Assembly (NCBI GenBank): GCA_013400115.1
Contig: VXBP01002290.1
Coordinates: 969,307 to 1,033,306 of the forward strand
DNA from: Rhinopomastus cyanomelas
Lineage: Eukaryota > Chordata > Aves > Bucerotiformes > Rhinopomastidae
Direction of reading: 5' to 3'
Length of the DNA stretch: 64,000 bases
Within the stretch, counting starts at the first letter, position 1. The number at the start of each line of letters is the position of its first letter. The notes beneath the pieces are model-generated. The model was given only the letters and a program-made list of their open reading frames with translations, ran no database searches and was not told the origin of the DNA. The position numbers and the translations under genes are program-made. Positions 35,786-47,960 of the stretch are shown piece by piece.

Positions 35786-35843
35786 GTGACTAGATGATCT
35801 TTCAAGGTCCCTTCCAATCCCTAATGATTCTGTGATTCTGTGA
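35786..35843 (+). mobile_element. CR1 LINE 3'-end fragment
   Basis: TAGATGATCTTTCAAGGTCC, CTTCCAATCCCTAATGATTC and a tail TGTGATTCTGTGA. Over the ATGATCTTTC...CTAATG block it differs from the 23221 copy by very few bases, so it is the same subfamily. About 58 bp remain. Confidence 0.9.
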
Positions 35844-38385
35844 AAATGACTTCAGTGTTGTGAGACAGAATGAAGTCCAAGGGAAAGCTGGGGAAAAAAC
35901 ACTGAACTCTGGCTGTCAACTCTCTGGCTACGGGAAGAACCATCAGTCATTATATCAATTGAAACTAAGCTCCTTGCTGTCATTCCCACCTGAAACAGCT
36001 GCAACACAGAGTAGCTCAGAACGATGTCAATCCTTACGCTATGTGAGATCAGATCTCCACCACAAACCAGTCTCTTGGAACCCAGACCTGGCTTTTATTG
36101 GTCAGGACTGAAAGTGAAAAGCTGTCTTAAGATACTTTCCCGTGTTACAGAGGATCATCACTCTGGCTGATGCCACTGAATCTATTTCCTTCAAAGCAAT
36201 GAAGTGAGATTGTTTATGCGAATGTCTTCAAAAGTGGGACCTGCAAGGTCCTGCTTACAGCTCAGGAAATAGCAGAATATAAATCTGTCCAAATCAGCCC
36301 AGCTCACAGAAAATCCAGTACGGGAAGGCAGCAGCACCAGCAACATCTTGTTCTTTTGGTGTAATGATTGTTGATGCTGGGATTTCGGAGGATTATGGCG
36401 ATTTAGGAAAAAGAGGGGAATATTAATATACAAAATTGTTAAATGTCAAATCAAATCCTTTAATAACGTGTGTGTCTGGTTGAGGATGGGAGTGCTTTCA
36501 AAACTAGCTATTCAAGAAATCCATTTGGCAAGTTCAAACAAATAGCCCAAATCAATTACCCATGCGGTATTCGTAGGGGGGCACATTTTCAGCATAGTAT
36601 GTGGAGAATTAAGCCCTCTGCTCCCATTATTGTTAATGGGATTGGCACACCCAATTCCTCACACACATGGTTGTAAGTTTAAAGCCTGCAGATAAAAATA
36701 TGACTTGGAAATAAAAAGAATGGTTCAATATTTTCTAGACTTTCCTCTGCAGCGTAACCGAGTTGCTTCTGTGTTTGCCAAGAAACCTCAGCGCGTGCAC
36801 TTGGGGTTCCCTGGCCCTGCGCATGCTCACAGCTGAAATGGCGATGGAGGAGCACAAGAGGCCATTCTGGACAGCTATGTAGAGCTTCAGAGAGAAATCC
36901 AGGCTACAAAACGAGAGCCGTGCCTTGCAGCAATTGTTAAATATCAGCACCTACACTTCAGCTTTTCTTGCAGAGCAATAATAAGTCACTCTGGATTTTT
37001 TGTGTGCAAAAATCAGAGAAGAAAACACAAAGCAAACAATTCCGGAGTCACAATTAGCGCAAGGCTGCTGGATAAGCTTTAAATCTCTGCATCAGAGGGA
37101 TTAGAAGTCAGTTACCTCACGTTCCAAGTAACTGTCCCAGCTACCACCTTGCTGACTGTTTTGAAGTGGGTGGAAAGAACAGATTCTTTCATTCCCTGCC
37201 TTTCCCCAATTTTGATCCAAAATTCCTCCCTAAATATCAGAATGTTGAATTAATTTCAAAATCTGTTCCAATAAACTGGCTTTTTTCTGTGGAAATGTAA
37301 GTTAGTGCTAGTCACTGCTCTTTTCAAAGCACGCATCCCACGCACGGAGTCAGGAACCCTGAGAATCTTTCGCCTGACTGTGGATCAGTCTGCGGTGTGC
37401 CCGTTCTTGCGGGCTTAGTGCGCAGCACAGAGTGCTGTCCAAATGTGTCCTTAGCGTGGCAATACATGGGCAAAATGAAGAGGGAGACTCCAGAAATTTG
37501 GCTCCATTATTTAAATAAGTAGATTTGGAATGTTCTCATCTGCCCTACTGTGGTTCCTGGTATGAAAATGGATCCAATTCTCATGACCAGAATGTGATGA
37601 ATTTGAACAAGCCGATCAGTGCAGTACTCTCTAACAAAACCAGTAGGTGTTGGACAGCTGTAGTTCTTTCTGCTAAAGCCCATGTATTTCTCCAGAGTTT
37701 TTCACTGGAGGAGCACTATTGCTCAAGGGATAAAAATGAATTGTCTGTTAGTATCTGGAGGTTGGAGCCAGCCTCACAGTTAAGTGCTCTACACACAAAG
37801 GTCACCACAAGCACTCTGTGAGCCTGGCAAAACAGCCCTTCAAATTCCATCTGCAAAGTTTTGTTCCTGATATTCTGGCCAGCTTTTCTGTGCTGAGTTC
37901 CCATGGCTTTAGTTACAGCCTAATTCAGCCTCCTAATTACACCTGCTCAGTCCAGAGGACAGGGCACTAAGAGAATGCCGGGAAACACAAGCGCCTTTCC
38001 TGGCTTTGTGGTTTACTTGCTCTGTGCTGTGATGTTCCTTACTCCCTGCTCTTCCTTCCTTCCTTGGGTGCGGTCTTCAGCAAAGAACCTCAATTTTTTG
38101 AAGCCAAGCGAGTGACATTTCCCCTGATTTTCCCCAGTATTAACCAGCAGAAGACTAGCCTTGTCAAACAATATTGTGTGTAGGTAGGAATTACTGAGAC
38201 AGCAATGACTGCCTTTCTGAAGGCTGGAGACATCTCTGAAGCTCACAGTGATGGAAGGTGCTTGGGAAGATACAGGGGGCAAGCTGTCTTGGCTATGGAG
38301 GCAGGATTACATCCAGAAATTACTTAAATTCCGTGAATCCTTCTACTTTGGTTTTGACTCGGAATGTTTAAGAACAGGGTGTAAA
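35844..38385. other. Noncoding stretch, nothing recognised
   Basis: About 2.5 kb. AAGCCCTCTGCTCCCATTAT near 36611 looks like part of an old amniote repeat. Open frames up to 98 codons (37525-37821) carry no recognisable domain. Confidence 0.4.
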
Positions 38386-38394
38386 ACCAAGCAC

Positions 38395-38440
38395 TGATTC
38401 CACAGCTGGTGTAAACTGGCATATATCCGTTCACTTCAAT
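38395..38440 (+). repeat. Fragment of the palindromic amniote-type repeat
   Basis: CCACAGCTGGTGTAAACTGG followed by CATATATCCGTTCACTTCAA repeats the word order seen at 26540 and 47896 (CTGGTGTAAA, then a short spacer, then CNTTNACTTCAAT). Only one arm is evident. Confidence 0.5.
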
Positions 38441-41400
38441 CTGAAATGCGCTCCTTAAAGGTCACAATATCTGGAGAATGTAAATAATTAGGTCTGCGGG
38501 TCAACAAAACCTGGCAACTTGAATTAGCTGTCAGGCCACTTGAGTTGAAGCCAAACATTGACTATTCATTGAAGAATGCTCTTCACAGTTCCTGAGACAT
38601 CAGTGCTATTGCAGGTAAATATTTTCTCTACAAAGTCCTATCTGATGGTCACTCTTTACACTTTCTCAAGGAGCAAATGTTAAATCCTTTCATGAAGAAT
38701 CTTCTTCATTTACCGGGTTTTAGGTGGGATTTACACCAGTGAAAGCCAGGAGGAAGAGTAGTAGAAGGTTCCTTATGGAGCTCTGCAAGGAGCAAACATC
38801 AAAGGCCCTAACAATTCAGTGCAGATGGCAGGATTTTCACCAGGAAACACGACATGATCAGTCAGTTCTTTTTACTTCATCAGAATTTTCCTTAAGACAT
38901 TCAACCAGAATTTATTTGCTGAGTGGAACCTTCTTCATAAGCAATTTCCATACTGATTGTCTGACAGAAGATGGTTTGAATAAATTAAAGACAATGTGTA
39001 AGAAAGTGCTTTGTGGTTTAATCATTGTGAGATAGATCTACTCCAAGTAGTGTGTGAAAGTCGCTTATATAAGGCCCTAGACGTAAAGACCCTGTCTGGT
39101 AACCTGGGATTTTAAGGTCACATTTTTCAAAGGGGAATGAAAAGGTGGATGCACTATGCGTAGATAATGATAAAATGTGGTAAATCACTGCGATTTACTG
39201 GAGATGCCTACTGTTCCTGCCATTAACCATGCCCTGGAAATCCTGTTGGTGGTTAGGAAGACATTGCTGCATTTTCCACATGCAGTAAGAACATCCAGTA
39301 AGAGGGCCCAGTTGGTCCATCTGGGGTCCTGCAATAAAGAATCTCCCAACTCAGTTTGAAGAGCGTAGGTGTAGTCCATCCTTCAAATCCCATTGTACTC
39401 CATCGCCCTGCAGAAGCCAATTCCTTGTGCAACTTGCTGCAGCAGCAGCACTGACTCTGATGTCCAGGCACACCCATCCATTATATCAATGTTATTGGAT
39501 CAGCTTCTGTTTGCTAAAAATGTCTCAGCAGCCTTCCACACTCTGACCCTTCAGCAGCAACCAGCACTACTTTCAATCTCCATTGACTCTCATTAGTCTT
39601 TGCATTAGACTTTTCATGAGACTTTTCTGGACTACCAGAACTCTCTCTGGGATCGAAAATAAAACAACAAATAGCATTACCAGATGAGTTGTGTGAGGCT
39701 TGGCTCACAGGCATTATTCGTACACAGCAGTTAATTTCTTTTCATGTAACTGCAGCATCATTTCATCCTGTCCAGAGCCCCTTTCACCTCCTGATGGTAA
39801 TTTGCAGCACTGACAAGTGTTTGAAGAAACGATGTAGCAGATGCAGAATTATAATGTCTTTCAGAAAAACTCCCCCTCACCAAACCCTCCTACAACAGTT
39901 TGTAAATACTTATTGACCTCTGTTTGCCTTCTTGACCGAAGAAACGCACCCAAACTTTACAACCACAGTAGTAAGAGAGATATTTTTAAATACAAACCTT
40001 GGAAGTTACTATTCTAACGTCTTCATGCAAATCCCAAAGCCAAGCCTTTATGTATAAACACCGAGCATTATGAGGGCTGGCAACACTGCTAATAGCAAGT
40101 GTGTGGTTTTACAAAAAAGTAACAGGCATGTAAACGAAATCTGCTAAAGACTGTCACAGCTAAACACCAGCTTGAAAGAAAATGTTAACAGGGTTGGGGC
40201 TAAACTTTGGCTACTCAAAATTTCAGTTTAACTAATAGAGCTACTTGGGATTATATCAGCTGAGGAATGTGTCCACTGTCTAAAAATAGGAAAAGACTGG
40301 ACCATAGCTGCCATAAGGGATTTTGCTTTCTAGAAATGCTCTGTTGTGACACGCATCACAAAGGTAAGGTTCCTTTCCAGGTAAATAAAAGAGATGGGGA
40401 TTTCTGTGAGATGGAAAATACCAAAGAACAAGTGATACTAAAGATCATGGTTTCCAAAACCACACCAGGTAGAGCTCAGTCCTGCACCTTGCAGAGCTGG
40501 TAAAACTTCATGGGTTTGGTAGTGGCAAGGTTTCAGAAGATGCCACAGTGCCACCTCATATTCCAGCCGCGAGAGTAATCTCTGTTACTGCATCTGATGG
40601 TTTCCTGCTTTCATAGGCGCAAGTGACCTCAGCACATGCTTGACTTTAAGATGACTGTCCTCTTCAAGGCAGAAAGATTACTTGCATTCTTGAAGTTACT
40701 CAGGTACTGGTATTTCGGTCCCTCCCCAGGTGAAGGGAATGTTGGGCTGCTCTTTATTTTCACAGGACCCAAGTGCAAAGCTCCCAGCCAGGTTCCCGTG
40801 TTGTTCTTAGTGCCACTACAGCACCGTGAGGGGCAGCAGAAGGAACAACAGAACCATGCCAGCCACTGACACTCCACACAAAAAATCTTCCTTTGTAGAC
40901 TTGCTTGGTGGAATGTGATGAAGAAGTCACACCATGTGCCACGGCTATCACATGACCGGCTAGCCTGCTCTCCAGGGTAAAACAGGTCAAGACTGAGATG
41001 CCCTGGCAGAGCCAGGCAGGGAAGTTTGCCTAATGCCCACCCCACTACATCTGACTCGAGCCAGTACTATTAATCACTCACTTTCATGAGCAGTAAATTC
41101 ACTCATAAAATTTAATTAGAAAGAAATCTGTAAATGAATTTAAAATATAAGGCATAAAACACAAATTCCCATTAAAGGCGTGACATAAACATCCACTTGG
41201 AGCTTTACTGGGGAGCCGAGGAGGAGGGTTTCTTTGTTGCTGCTGTTGTGTAGTAAGTTTTAAAATGCTATAAAAAAATAAGCATCACAAAGCATTGTTT
41301 TGAAGGAAGAAATTATACACCTTCTGAAAGAGATCTCTGTCAGCTCAGTTCCCTCAGCTGAAGGTGCTATTAGGCAGACTAAATAGGAGGCACAACATAA

Positions 41401-42280
41401 CTTTCTATCTCTAGAGACCTCCCATGTATTTTGCCTAGGAGCAAATACTCTGAGTTGACTAAGCCTTTTTCTTCGGTGTTAAATAATAATTACACTTCTG
41501 GAAGAATTCAGCCTCCAATATGAAGCATTCTGGCCAGACTTTCCAAAAGCAGAGGGAGCTGTTGCTGATCTATACATGCTGCTGTACCCAGGAGAGGTGA
41601 GCGTTGCAAGAGTCACTCCTCATGGACACTAAAGCTCTTCACGTTGCTGCTGTGCAGAAAGGGGCTTCCTTGGCCTTGCTGTTGGAATGAGGCAATGGAG
41701 TGCTGCTGTAACTGGAGCCACACAAGTCAAGAGACCTTCTTGGCTATCTTCTCCCTGCCCCAAATCACTGAACTTTGTGTTGGTTGTTAAAACTGCTCAA
41801 GACATTTGCAAAATATCTTTCTGTTTTTCATAGATGATTGATGCGCAGAGAACTTACAAACAAACTGACCTTTCTTACTCATCAAATAGTCTGAGCTTGT
41901 CCTTGTCTCCAGTTGCCTACTTAAAAGATCTGAGCCTGCTCTTTGTTCCGCATGGACACGCTTTTGTATGTGTCCACGTGCGCGAGTTCTGGGAGCAAAA
42001 GCAGTGAAAGAGTTTTGCAAGAAGTTAGTCCAGTTAGCAGATGGAACTGCTGAGAAAAATCACCACCTATTTTTCTGGAAAAACACTGTTACATAAGTGC
42101 TTCTGTAACTTTTTCTGTTTCATAAGTAACCTGGCAAGTTGAGCAATTCACATTCTGAGTATCATTCTAAAGAAATACTTCTAATAATCCTCTCTGTGTA
42201 CAAAGCAGTGTTGCCTCATCCTGGCCTGGCATTTAGTCTACTAGTTACTATTTTCAGGAAGGCTATTTCCAAATCCAAAT
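38441..42280. other. Noncoding stretch, nothing recognised
   Basis: About 3.8 kb of AT-rich DNA. GGGATTTACACCAGTGAAAG at about 38727 is another possible palindromic-repeat arm. The 138-codon - frame at 40629-41045 overlaps opposing frames and has no recognisable domain. Confidence 0.4.
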
Positions 42281-42284
42281 AAAA

Positions 42285-42350
42285 ACAACAATCTCACACT
42301 TATACGGAGCCTTTCATCCTACAAGATTCCAAAGAGCTCTGCAGAATTAA
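42285..42350 (+). repeat. Old amniote repeat fragment (3'-end type)
   Basis: CTCACACTTATACGGAGCCT, TTCATCCTACAAGATTCCAA and AGAGCTCTGCAGAATTAAA follow a common reptile and bird repeat tail: CACTTATAnnGnGCCTTTCATC, then CAAAGnGCTnTnCA. It is decayed, and I cannot name the family with certainty. Confidence 0.5.
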
Positions 42351-42379
42351 AACAAAACAGACACATTTGACACGGGGTG

Positions 42380-43320
42380 GCTTCATTCATCATGAAAATG
42401 CAGCCAGCTCTGGGGTGAAGCATGGGGAGCAGCAACAGCTCCAAGCCACACTAACTGCAGAGCAGCTTACAGCAGGAGTCCAGAGTGCCTGAGTCTCTTC
42501 TTCTGTGTCTTCCAGCAGTGACACTGAATTCTGTGATGTTGTTTGTGATTTACGCATGAGGTTAAACAGGCTGGGCTGCAGCTCAGCAGGGAAGGAAAAG
42601 AAGACTTGGCCACCTCCTTTGCACTGTCCTGCTCCCTTTGCTGCCCAGCAAACCAGAGATGCAACTGTGTTCAAGTAGGGTGAAAGGCAGAAGATGAAAA
42701 GAGCTGCAGAGACTCAGCAGGCTCCTGGGAGAACTGGATGACAGATACCATCACCATGAAAGTCCCATACAAGAAAATTCACCCAGTCTGAACATTCTCC
42801 TTTCACCAGAGCTTTGTCTGCCCAAACATCTGAGGGCCATCCTGGCCAGTGCAGAACTGGAAAAGCTCTGCTGAAGTCCAGGGCCAATACAACAGCTGCA
42901 TGGCTGCATCTTCAGTCAAATCAGAAATCTTTGGGCTAGTCCTTGAGAGCATTCCGGCAGGGACAAACTCCAGTGCTAGTGGAGCAGTGTGGGAGTGCTT
43001 GGGAGGCAGCCACCCTCGGATTCTCACTGGAGGTTTGACATGCTCTGCTGTTATTTACCTTGAGCACCTGCACCACCAGCTCGCAGCCCCAGCGATCCCA
43101 GCTCGGGAGCAACAGCTTACAACCGGGAGGTTCAGATCAATTCTCTCCTGCCCTCCACACACTCTCTTACTGACCTGATATAAAAATATTTTGTGAATTT
43201 TTTTTCCCAGCCTATTTTTCTGCTGCCTCCAAGTGTCACAGCATAACTCAGTCAGGCTGTACCAGGATCCAGAGCTGGCCATATTATAATCTCATTTACA
43301 GATATGAAGCCATAATTAGT
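42380..43320. other. Noncoding stretch, nothing recognised
   Basis: Overlapping frames on both strands (94 codons - at 42390-42674; 109 codons + at 42849-43178) with no recognisable domain. Confidence 0.4.
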
Positions 43321-43324
43321 GAAC

Positions 43325-43900
43325 TCTGAATAACCATTCTGTATTACGATGTCTAGTACTTGTCTTGGCTAATGCAAGTACAGGGGAAAGGCTATAATCT
43401 TATTTATATGTATCAATGAACTGAATATATGTCTTTGCAAAAGCCCTGCAGTACTTTGCCTGCACAATTTAATCTGTGGCACCAAACTTGCACATTAACT
43501 GCTTATAATAAGTTGTGCCTTGATTAGGAAAAAAAAAAGGAGGGAGGGTGGGGGAAGCACCAACCTTTTTAACCCTCTTACCAGGCTAATACTTCACTGA
43601 AAATCCCCTTGGTTGTAATGGATTTTTCTTTTTATACATACTTTATACAACACTGTATTAAAGTGGCTTTTTATAAACACAACACATGAGGTTAATAGCT
43701 GTAGCTTTGGTTAGGGGGTTTTTGTACCCTAAATCTCTATCAAGACTGTTATATAAATGCTTCTGATCTAAAAATAAAACCCAAAACAGGGGAAATGTTA
43801 CATTATCACTCTCCACACTAGGCGGCTAATGATGGCAAACTGGGACATGCTGTTTGTGGGTGAAATAAAACTCCTTACAAAAGGAATACATCTTCACCGG
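43325..43900. promoter_or_regulatory. Candidate conserved noncoding block
   Basis: AT-rich and free of recognised repeats. It has packed TAAT/ATTA words, CTTTTTAACCC and TTTATACATACTTTATACAA, and no open frame of note. It contains an A9GGAGGGAGGG purine run near 43530-43546. Enhancer-like texture only; unproven. Confidence 0.25.
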
Positions 43901-45515
43901 CTCCCAACTAACTTAACACAGCTTCCAGACTGAGTTCAGGAAGTGTCTGAAAAAGCAGCTTTAAATATGCATTTGTTGGATCGACAGGTACCAGAGGTTA
44001 TGTGTGCACTCGCTAAACAGGATTTTAACACGTGCCTGAGTGTTTTCTTGAACTGGATACCCATGGTCACCCAGGCCCCAGACATAATGACACAGAGTAT
44101 GAAGAAATGAATCATTCACAGCTACTCAGGGATTCCCAGCTCTCCTGGTAACTGCTGTTTCGATGACGCCTACAACACTGCCTGCACCGTACCCTTTCCA
44201 ACCAGGGAAGCAAAGAGAGATCAGTATTTCTGATGCTTCAAGGACATTTTACTGTTTCCTCATTTTATGGAAATTTGCTTGAGCACTGCTTTGTCAGGTG
44301 CTTAGAGGAACTGGGAGGGGGGGAAAATGGTAATTAATCTAGAACTATGCAATCAAGCATCATAAATGAGTCCACATCAATCAGCTGCTGCACTCCATTA
44401 CTCAAAATGATTACATTTGCCCCAGGCCTTGGACTTCAGGAACAGTCAATGGCTCCTTTGCCCTCTTCTTGGATGATCTTTCATTGATCTAGAGGTTCTT
44501 CACAGGACAGTGCGATTTGGTCTGGGCACGGGTGTTTTGCTGTGACTTGAGCTGGTGCTGCTTTGCAGGGCAGGGACTGGCAGCAGGGACTGTGCAGCTG
44601 CAGAGGTGCTGGTGCAGTCATGGCCAAACACTGCCCTGGCTGGGGATAGCAGCAGGAGGGACTGCAGTGGTTCCCACCTTCATGCTGGCGGACACTGCTC
44701 TGTCACCAAGGTGTGAGCACACACTGGGTTCCTCAGGGCTATTTGCACTGTTTGTTCACACACCACATCATGTGCTACAAGCAAAAGCCGAGGGTTTCTA
44801 AGCTCTCAGTGGGGCTTTCAGAGGTGCACACCCATGCCAGTGTTTTACTGCCTGCGGCTGAAAATTTATTGCTCGCTATGCTGGTTTTGTTTGGGTCACG
44901 CATTAGATTTTACTGACTTGAAGCAAAACGTTGTGCGGATACACAGGAATATGGTTGGTACCATGTGCCCCAGACCTCAGGATATAAACTGTGTCCTGGT
45001 CGTGTTCGAATAAACCAGGGCTGACTTCAGTCCTTACGCATGATGTAATCTTTAGCACTTCTGGACTGGCACCGTACTGGGAGTGCTTGTAAATAAAGAC
45101 CGCTTTAGTACACAAGTTTGTCTGTGTTTTGGAGACTGTGAAGAGCTCTGGTTTGTGTTGTTGATATCTGTCACTTCAGCATAGTGAAGTGGATGTTTTC
45201 ACGTCAGAACGAGACATGGCTCAGCGGGAAGAGCTTCTCTTCTGGCTTTGCGACAGTGAACTCTGAATAACAAGGACCTTTGATACCAGTGAATTCCCTA
45301 CAAACATTTAGAAATACATCTGCTTTGTAACGGTGGCACAGTAAGTCATTTGAAAAGTGCTTCAATCCCCAACTTCAGTGACCAAATACGGAAAGTCCAA
45401 ACCCCAAGATTCTGAGAGCTGTATCATTTCCCTACAACTAGAGAACACTGCATTTCAGGGACATCATTTAATTGTGTCAGTTAGAGATGATTAGGATCGG
45501 TGTTCAAGCAGGCCC
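43901..45515. other. Noncoding stretch, nothing recognised
   Basis: About 1.6 kb; longest + frame 94 codons (44517-44801), no recognisable domain. Confidence 0.4.
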
Positions 45516-45519
45516 ATCG

Positions 45520-45660
45520 AAAAATGAAAGTTCCAATTGACCAGCACGGGGTCACACAGTCAAGACAAGAGGTGAGTTGCCCAAGGAAGTTTGTAATAGA
45601 TGGAAATTTATCTGAGCTCTCCCCTAAGCCCAGTCTACTCTTTCTGACAGTAAAACCTGT
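45520..45660 (-). repeat. MIR-like relic (minus orientation)
   Basis: GACCAGCACGGGGTCACACA, GTCAAGACAAGAGGTGAGTT, and GAGCTCTCCCCTAAGCCCAG with CTACTCTTTCTGACAG read on the minus strand in the order expected for the tRNA-related body and CORE of a MIR-type SINE. In copies of this class, GTCACACAG marks the complement of CTGTGTGAC. Confidence 0.6.
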
Positions 45661-46090
45661 CCCTTGCCGGTGAGTGCAGAGTCTGACGGCATAGGGCCAT
45701 CGGCAGGGAGATGTGAGAGTTGTCTCCTAACTGTTCTGGGAAGTGAAAGACCACAGCTGGTCCTTTTCTACCTTCATGGGAAAGAAGAAATATTTTCAGT
45801 GTTTGTGGATCTTTCCACAGGCTGAAATATTCTACCTAGGCAGCTTTTATTCTGGTAGAAAATACTCCAGGCATTTTCTTAATAATTTTAACATTGCTCA
45901 CTCATTTTTCTTTTTTCGCCCTTCAATTCCTCTCTGTCATGAGGATAACAAAAAAATTCCATTTGAAATGGAACGTTTTCTTTAATCCTATAAAGAACGA
46001 GTATAATTGATTCAACTATAAAATTTATAGGCATGGAATCAATGCTTATTATAGTCAAAACATGCCAGGTCACTTCTTTGTGGCTGGTTT
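45661..46090. other. Noncoding, nothing recognised
   Basis: AT-rich; an 80-codon + frame (45743-45985) shows no recognisable domain. Confidence 0.4.
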
Positions 46091-46094
46091 AAAG

Positions 46095-46720
46095 CCATTC
46101 CGTTAAGTATAAAGTTAAATGAAAATGCTTTAGTCTAAACATGAAAAGGTTAGATTATATTACATCTGCACAGCTCTGCGTGACTGTTAGTATCTGATTT
46201 CAGGGTTTCACACAGAAGACCCTCCATTGTTTCCTTTGTACCTTCTCTCTGGGGTAAAACCAATTTTTGACAGTCACAGTAAGTAGCTGCTCTAATGCAG
46301 ATATTAATTTAATCTGCAGCTGTATTAGCCCTTAAATAGCTCAGACTTTGCTTTTATGTTTTGGTGGTCAGGAAAACACTGAAAAATTGAGTCTGAATGG
46401 AACTTAATCGTGGCGATGATGGCAAAGCTTTTCAGTCTCTCTTAATTTTCCTGTTCCCGACGTGTACCTTCAGGGCTAATTGAAAAGATGCAAGTGTTAC
46501 GCAGACACAGTCACTCCTATAACTGCAGCTCTGTCTTTCAGATTATTAGACAATTCTATATGCTTAAAAGTTTGCAATTAAGCTACTAAACTTTTCAGCA
46601 GATGGTTTTTCTAAGCAGCAAAGTGTTTATAACTTTTCTGTTGGCGTGGAAGAATGCGATCACATAAATCTAGTGGTGGAACATTTAGTAGGTGCCTTTA
46701 ATAGAGCTGGATCCAGTCAA
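46095..46720. promoter_or_regulatory. Candidate conserved noncoding block
   Basis: No repeat signature and stop-rich. It holds several TTAATT/TAATTGA homeodomain words, a CTTTTATGTTTTGGTGGTC stretch and CGACGTG near 46459. It reads like slowly evolving regulatory DNA, but this cannot be shown without comparison. Confidence 0.25.
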
Positions 46721-46729
46721 GCAGACTGG

Positions 46730-47880
46730 AGAACCTCAGACTGAGCAGATTCCCATTTTCTTACCACTTTATATCTCACTGTCATGGTGTGCCTGGCGGA
46801 AGGGAGCTACTTGTGAAGCAAAGCTGTAGGATGAGTCTGCGTCTGCACCTGGTGGGACTGTGCTCTGGTGCAGTTCTACCTTGAAATCTCAGTTCCTGGG
46901 CCAAAGTTTGCCCCGGTCGAGCAGGTGTATTTCTTGTTGAACTGTGTGGGAATTCCACAGTTTTAAATAAAAACAGCTCTTGGCCCATTATCCACTCACA
47001 CGCGCACTGTGCCCAGGGGCCAACACACACAGCATTGACAAGTGATTGGGGGTTGCTCAAGAGCCTGAAGCTTTACTACGCAGGGCTCAAATAAAGCAGC
47101 GTTTCAGGCACCAGGAGCACATGCCAGTTTCGTTTGTCTGAATTTCGTCACTCAGAATAAAGGCCCTTAAAAACCACGAATCACTCTCCAAAAACACCCA
47201 GCCCCCAAAATTATAAATCCTAGCAGTGTCAAAGCTTAAATAAATACATACGTCAGCCACCAGGACCCTGGATGTCAGTTTTCAAGGCCTGTATTGCTCC
47301 AGACTAGTCTGTAAATAATTTTTATTTTTATTCAGGGCTTTCAAACCACATCACTAATGGGCTGGGCTTGTGGTTCTTCATTTGCATATTCTGTGTTTTG
47401 ACCTAAATTGAGTTAAATGCAGTGGGAGAAGAAACAGGGCTCAAATTTCATTAACAAAATAAAGCAGCTCGTGTGAAATCAACATCCAGCTATGGAAAAA
47501 ATATGCAACTGAATGGAGCCCTTCGCTGGTTATTTAACTGAAACAGGGTCTCCTTAATGACAAACACTCCCATCCTCAACTGCATCACAGACACTGATGG
47601 AAAAACTTGGCATCTCTCTTTGTATGGGAATACGAGGCAGAACCGGTGAGGACTTTTTCCTGCCATCTCCTTGCCAACTGTACATTCCATCTGACTGAGG
47701 ATTACTGATAATTTTTGGCAACTTCGTGGCTACAGAGGGCTCTTCTGTACAACTATTTATTTATCCAGGACTTCAGGAATTTATTTTTAACAGAACTTTA
47801 AAAAATGCTGTAAACAAAGAATGTGCTAATTGTATTAACAAAAGGACTCCTACGCCAAGATAACTCCATTTTTTCTCAAC
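46730..47880. other. Noncoding stretch, nothing recognised
   Basis: About 1.15 kb. Two AATAAAG words on the + strand (near 47090 and 47156) lie after a GC-richer part (46780-47050). They could be chance poly(A) signals or the remains of an LTR, but no transcript structure is evident. Confidence 0.35.
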
Positions 47881-47887
47881 AACTCTT

Positions 47888-47960
47888 TGGGACCAAGTTC
47901 CTCAGTTGGTGCAAGCTGGTAGAGCTCCTCTCATTTTGGTGGATGCCTGCAAATTTACAA
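47888..47960 (+). repeat. Fragment of the palindromic amniote-type repeat
   Basis: CTCAGTTGGTGCAAGCTGGT and AGAGCTCCTCTCATTTTGGT, with a distal CTGCAAATTTACA, follow the same layout as at 26532-26610. Both arms are partly visible around an AGCTCC...GGTGGA centre. Confidence 0.5.

Noticed and set aside
45200..45270. Possible tRNA-like segment (TGGCTCAGCGGGAAGAGC)
   Set aside because: Only an A-box-like stretch. No matching B box at the right spacing and no cloverleaf could be drawn.
46780..47160. Possible 3' UTR with AATAAAG poly(A) words
   Set aside because: No upstream coding exon. Such hexamers are frequent by chance in AT-rich DNA.
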